Source: CAZXIY01 sp964640935
GTDB taxonomy: Archaea; Thermoplasmatota; Thermoplasmata; Methanomassiliicoccales; Methanomethylophilaceae
Assembly: GCA_964640935.1 (NCBI GenBank)
Contig: CAZXIY010000006.1
Location: 1-29,961 of the forward strand
DNA length: 29,961 nucleotides
Reading direction: 5' to 3'
Part shown: piece by piece, positions 29,380-29,961 of the stretch
Numbering within the stretch: the stretch's first letter is position 1
How the letters are laid out: each line of letters starts with the position of its first letter
The notes under the pieces: model-generated
Database searches by the model: none
What the model saw: only the letters and a program-made list of their open reading frames with translations
What the model was told of the DNA's origin: nothing
Program-made: the position numbers and the translations under genes

Positions 29380-29453
29380 GGGCTTGTAGCTCAGCTAGGT
29401 AGAGCGCTCGACTCTTAATCGAGCGGCCAAGGGTTCGAATCCCCTCAAGCCCG
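29380..29453 (+). tRNA. tRNA-Lys, anticodon CUU
   Basis: The acceptor stem pairs 29380-29386 (GGGCTTG) with 29446-29452 (CAAGCCC), with discriminator G29453. D-stem 29389-29392/29402-29405, anticodon stem 29407-29411/29419-29423 with loop CTCTTAA and anticodon CTT at 29414-29416 (lysine AAG), and T-loop TTCGAAT 29434-29440 are all present. CCA follows at 29454-29456 in the DNA. The T-stem 29429-29433/29441-29445 contains one A-C mismatch (29430/29444). No intron. A tyrosine recombinase gene lies just downstream. Confidence 0.95.
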
Positions 29454-29471
29454 CCACCACATACACCCAGA

Positions 29472-29502
29472 TGACCTGAAAAAAAGTCTATTGTTCGGGT
29501 CA
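29472..29502. repeat. Inverted repeat at the 3' end of the integrase gene
   Basis: TGACCTGAA (29472-29480) can pair with TTCGGGTCA (29494-29502), nine pairs with one G-U wobble. The right arm contains the integrase stop codon. It may act as the integrase terminator or lie within the recombination region between the tRNA and the integrase. Confidence 0.4.
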
Positions 29503-29961
29503 GCGTTCTTCGATACCTCCGATTTTGTCGTTCTCCCGCCAGAATTTCCGCATTTCCGCCGACGCTACGCGCTGATCCTTGTCGCAATAATACCGCTGCG
29601 TCGTCGCCAAAGTGGAATGCCCCATGACGATCGAAACGTCATGAATATCCTGACCCTCGTTCAGAGCACGCTGCCCGAATGTGCGGCGGCACTTGCGGAG
29701 TTCGAAGGCCTCGCCGATATCCTCTTCGACGAATGTCTTCAGAGTGCGGATCATCTTGTACGAGACATAGCCGCCGTTCCTGACGATGGGCGGAAAGAGA
29801 GCGTCCTCTTCCTTGTTGCACGCGGCCAACCTGATCCTGCGCGCTTCGAGATAATTCCTGAATATCCGCGTACCGTCGGGATGCACGGTCACCCATCTTT
29901 CAGTGCCGTAACGATCCTCGCCCTTCACATGTATCGCGTGGATCTCGATGAAGTCGCCGTT
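29500..29961 (-). CDS. Tyrosine recombinase/integrase, C-terminal part (cut by window edge)
   Basis: This is the C-terminal 153 residues of a site-specific tyrosine recombinase; the frame remains open to the window end (a GTG at 29928 is internal, not the start). Visible catalytic parts are the beta-hairpin lysine region (HVKGEDRYGTERWV), the second arginine with its helix (ELRKCRRTFGQRALNEG, where the usual HxLR histidine position reads ELRK), GHS in VSIVMGHSTLATT, and the nucleophile tyrosine in TQRYY. The gene points toward tRNA-Lys and ends 43 bp from its CCA, the usual arrangement for an element integrated at a tRNA gene. Confidence 0.88.
   Translation of the reverse strand, partial: NGDFIEIHAIHVKGEDRYGTERWVTVHPDGTRIFRNYLEARRIRLAACNKEEDALFPPIVRNGGYVSYKMIRTLKTFVEEDIGEAFELRKCRRTFGQRALNEGQDIHDVSIVMGHSTLATTQRYYCDKDQRVASAEMRKFWRENDKIGGIEER

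Noticed and set aside
1..29961. CRISPR arrays, insertion sequences, toxin-antitoxin pairs or defence islands
   Set aside because: No regularly spaced repeats, transposase genes or paired small toxin/antitoxin genes were seen; the only mobile-element sign is the integrase at the right edge.

Overview
The window is about 30 kb of chromosomal DNA from a euryarchaeon. It carries an archaeal PAN proteasomal ATPase, RPA, GINS, RpoK, uS2, aMBF1, PurP, CTP-type riboflavin kinase, pantoate kinase and archaeal-type ProRS. The moderately high GC, TGA-dominated stop codons with almost no TAG, a DUF1638 gene and the overall gene set suggest Thermoplasmata, most probably the methylotrophic methanogen order Methanomassiliicoccales (inference; no 16S or mcr gene is present).

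Layout. 1-1623 (minus): the 5' part of a class I aminotransferase, then purP. 1801-4034 (plus): a two-gene RPA operon. 4075-6065 (minus): three single-gene units encoding paralogous zinc-ribbon membrane proteins. 6126-7788 (minus): rpoK, rpsB and a MEMO-family gene. 8095-11281: DUF2240 protein, aMBF1, PAN and a GPN-loop GTPase. 11381-13168 (plus): two small membrane proteins and riboflavin kinase. 13201-16596 (minus): purS-purL-purQ. 16660-19062: tRNA m1A methyltransferase, DUF1638 protein and a divergent SDR protein. 19124-21438 (minus): prs-proS. 21611-23609 (plus): HerA-like ATPase and DUF357 protein. 23593-27004 (minus): DUF167, Toprim, tmk, coaBC and pantoate kinase. 27058-27966 (plus): GINS. 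27956-29229 (minus): MBL-fold hydrolase and a CBS protein. 29380-29961: tRNA-Lys(CUU) and the end of a tyrosine recombinase that marks the edge of a probable integrated element.

The genes are mostly housekeeping. Purine synthesis is served by purSLQ, purP and PRPP synthase, CoA synthesis by pantoate kinase and CoaBC, and replication/repair by RPA, GINS and HerA. Most first genes of transcription units have a TATA-like box centred about 24-30 nt upstream of the start codon, which predicts leaderless mRNAs. Many operon-internal genes instead use ATGA-type overlaps or GGTGA/GGAGG ribosome binding sites.

I did not find a clear new multi-gene system. The best leads are the tandem zinc-ribbon membrane paralogues, a dyad bracketing the RPA promoter, a stem-loop between aMBF1 and PAN, a shared divergent TATA box with a probable leaderless GTG start, a possible CTG start for the Toprim gene, the single amber stop with a backup stop, and the tRNA-Lys integration junction.
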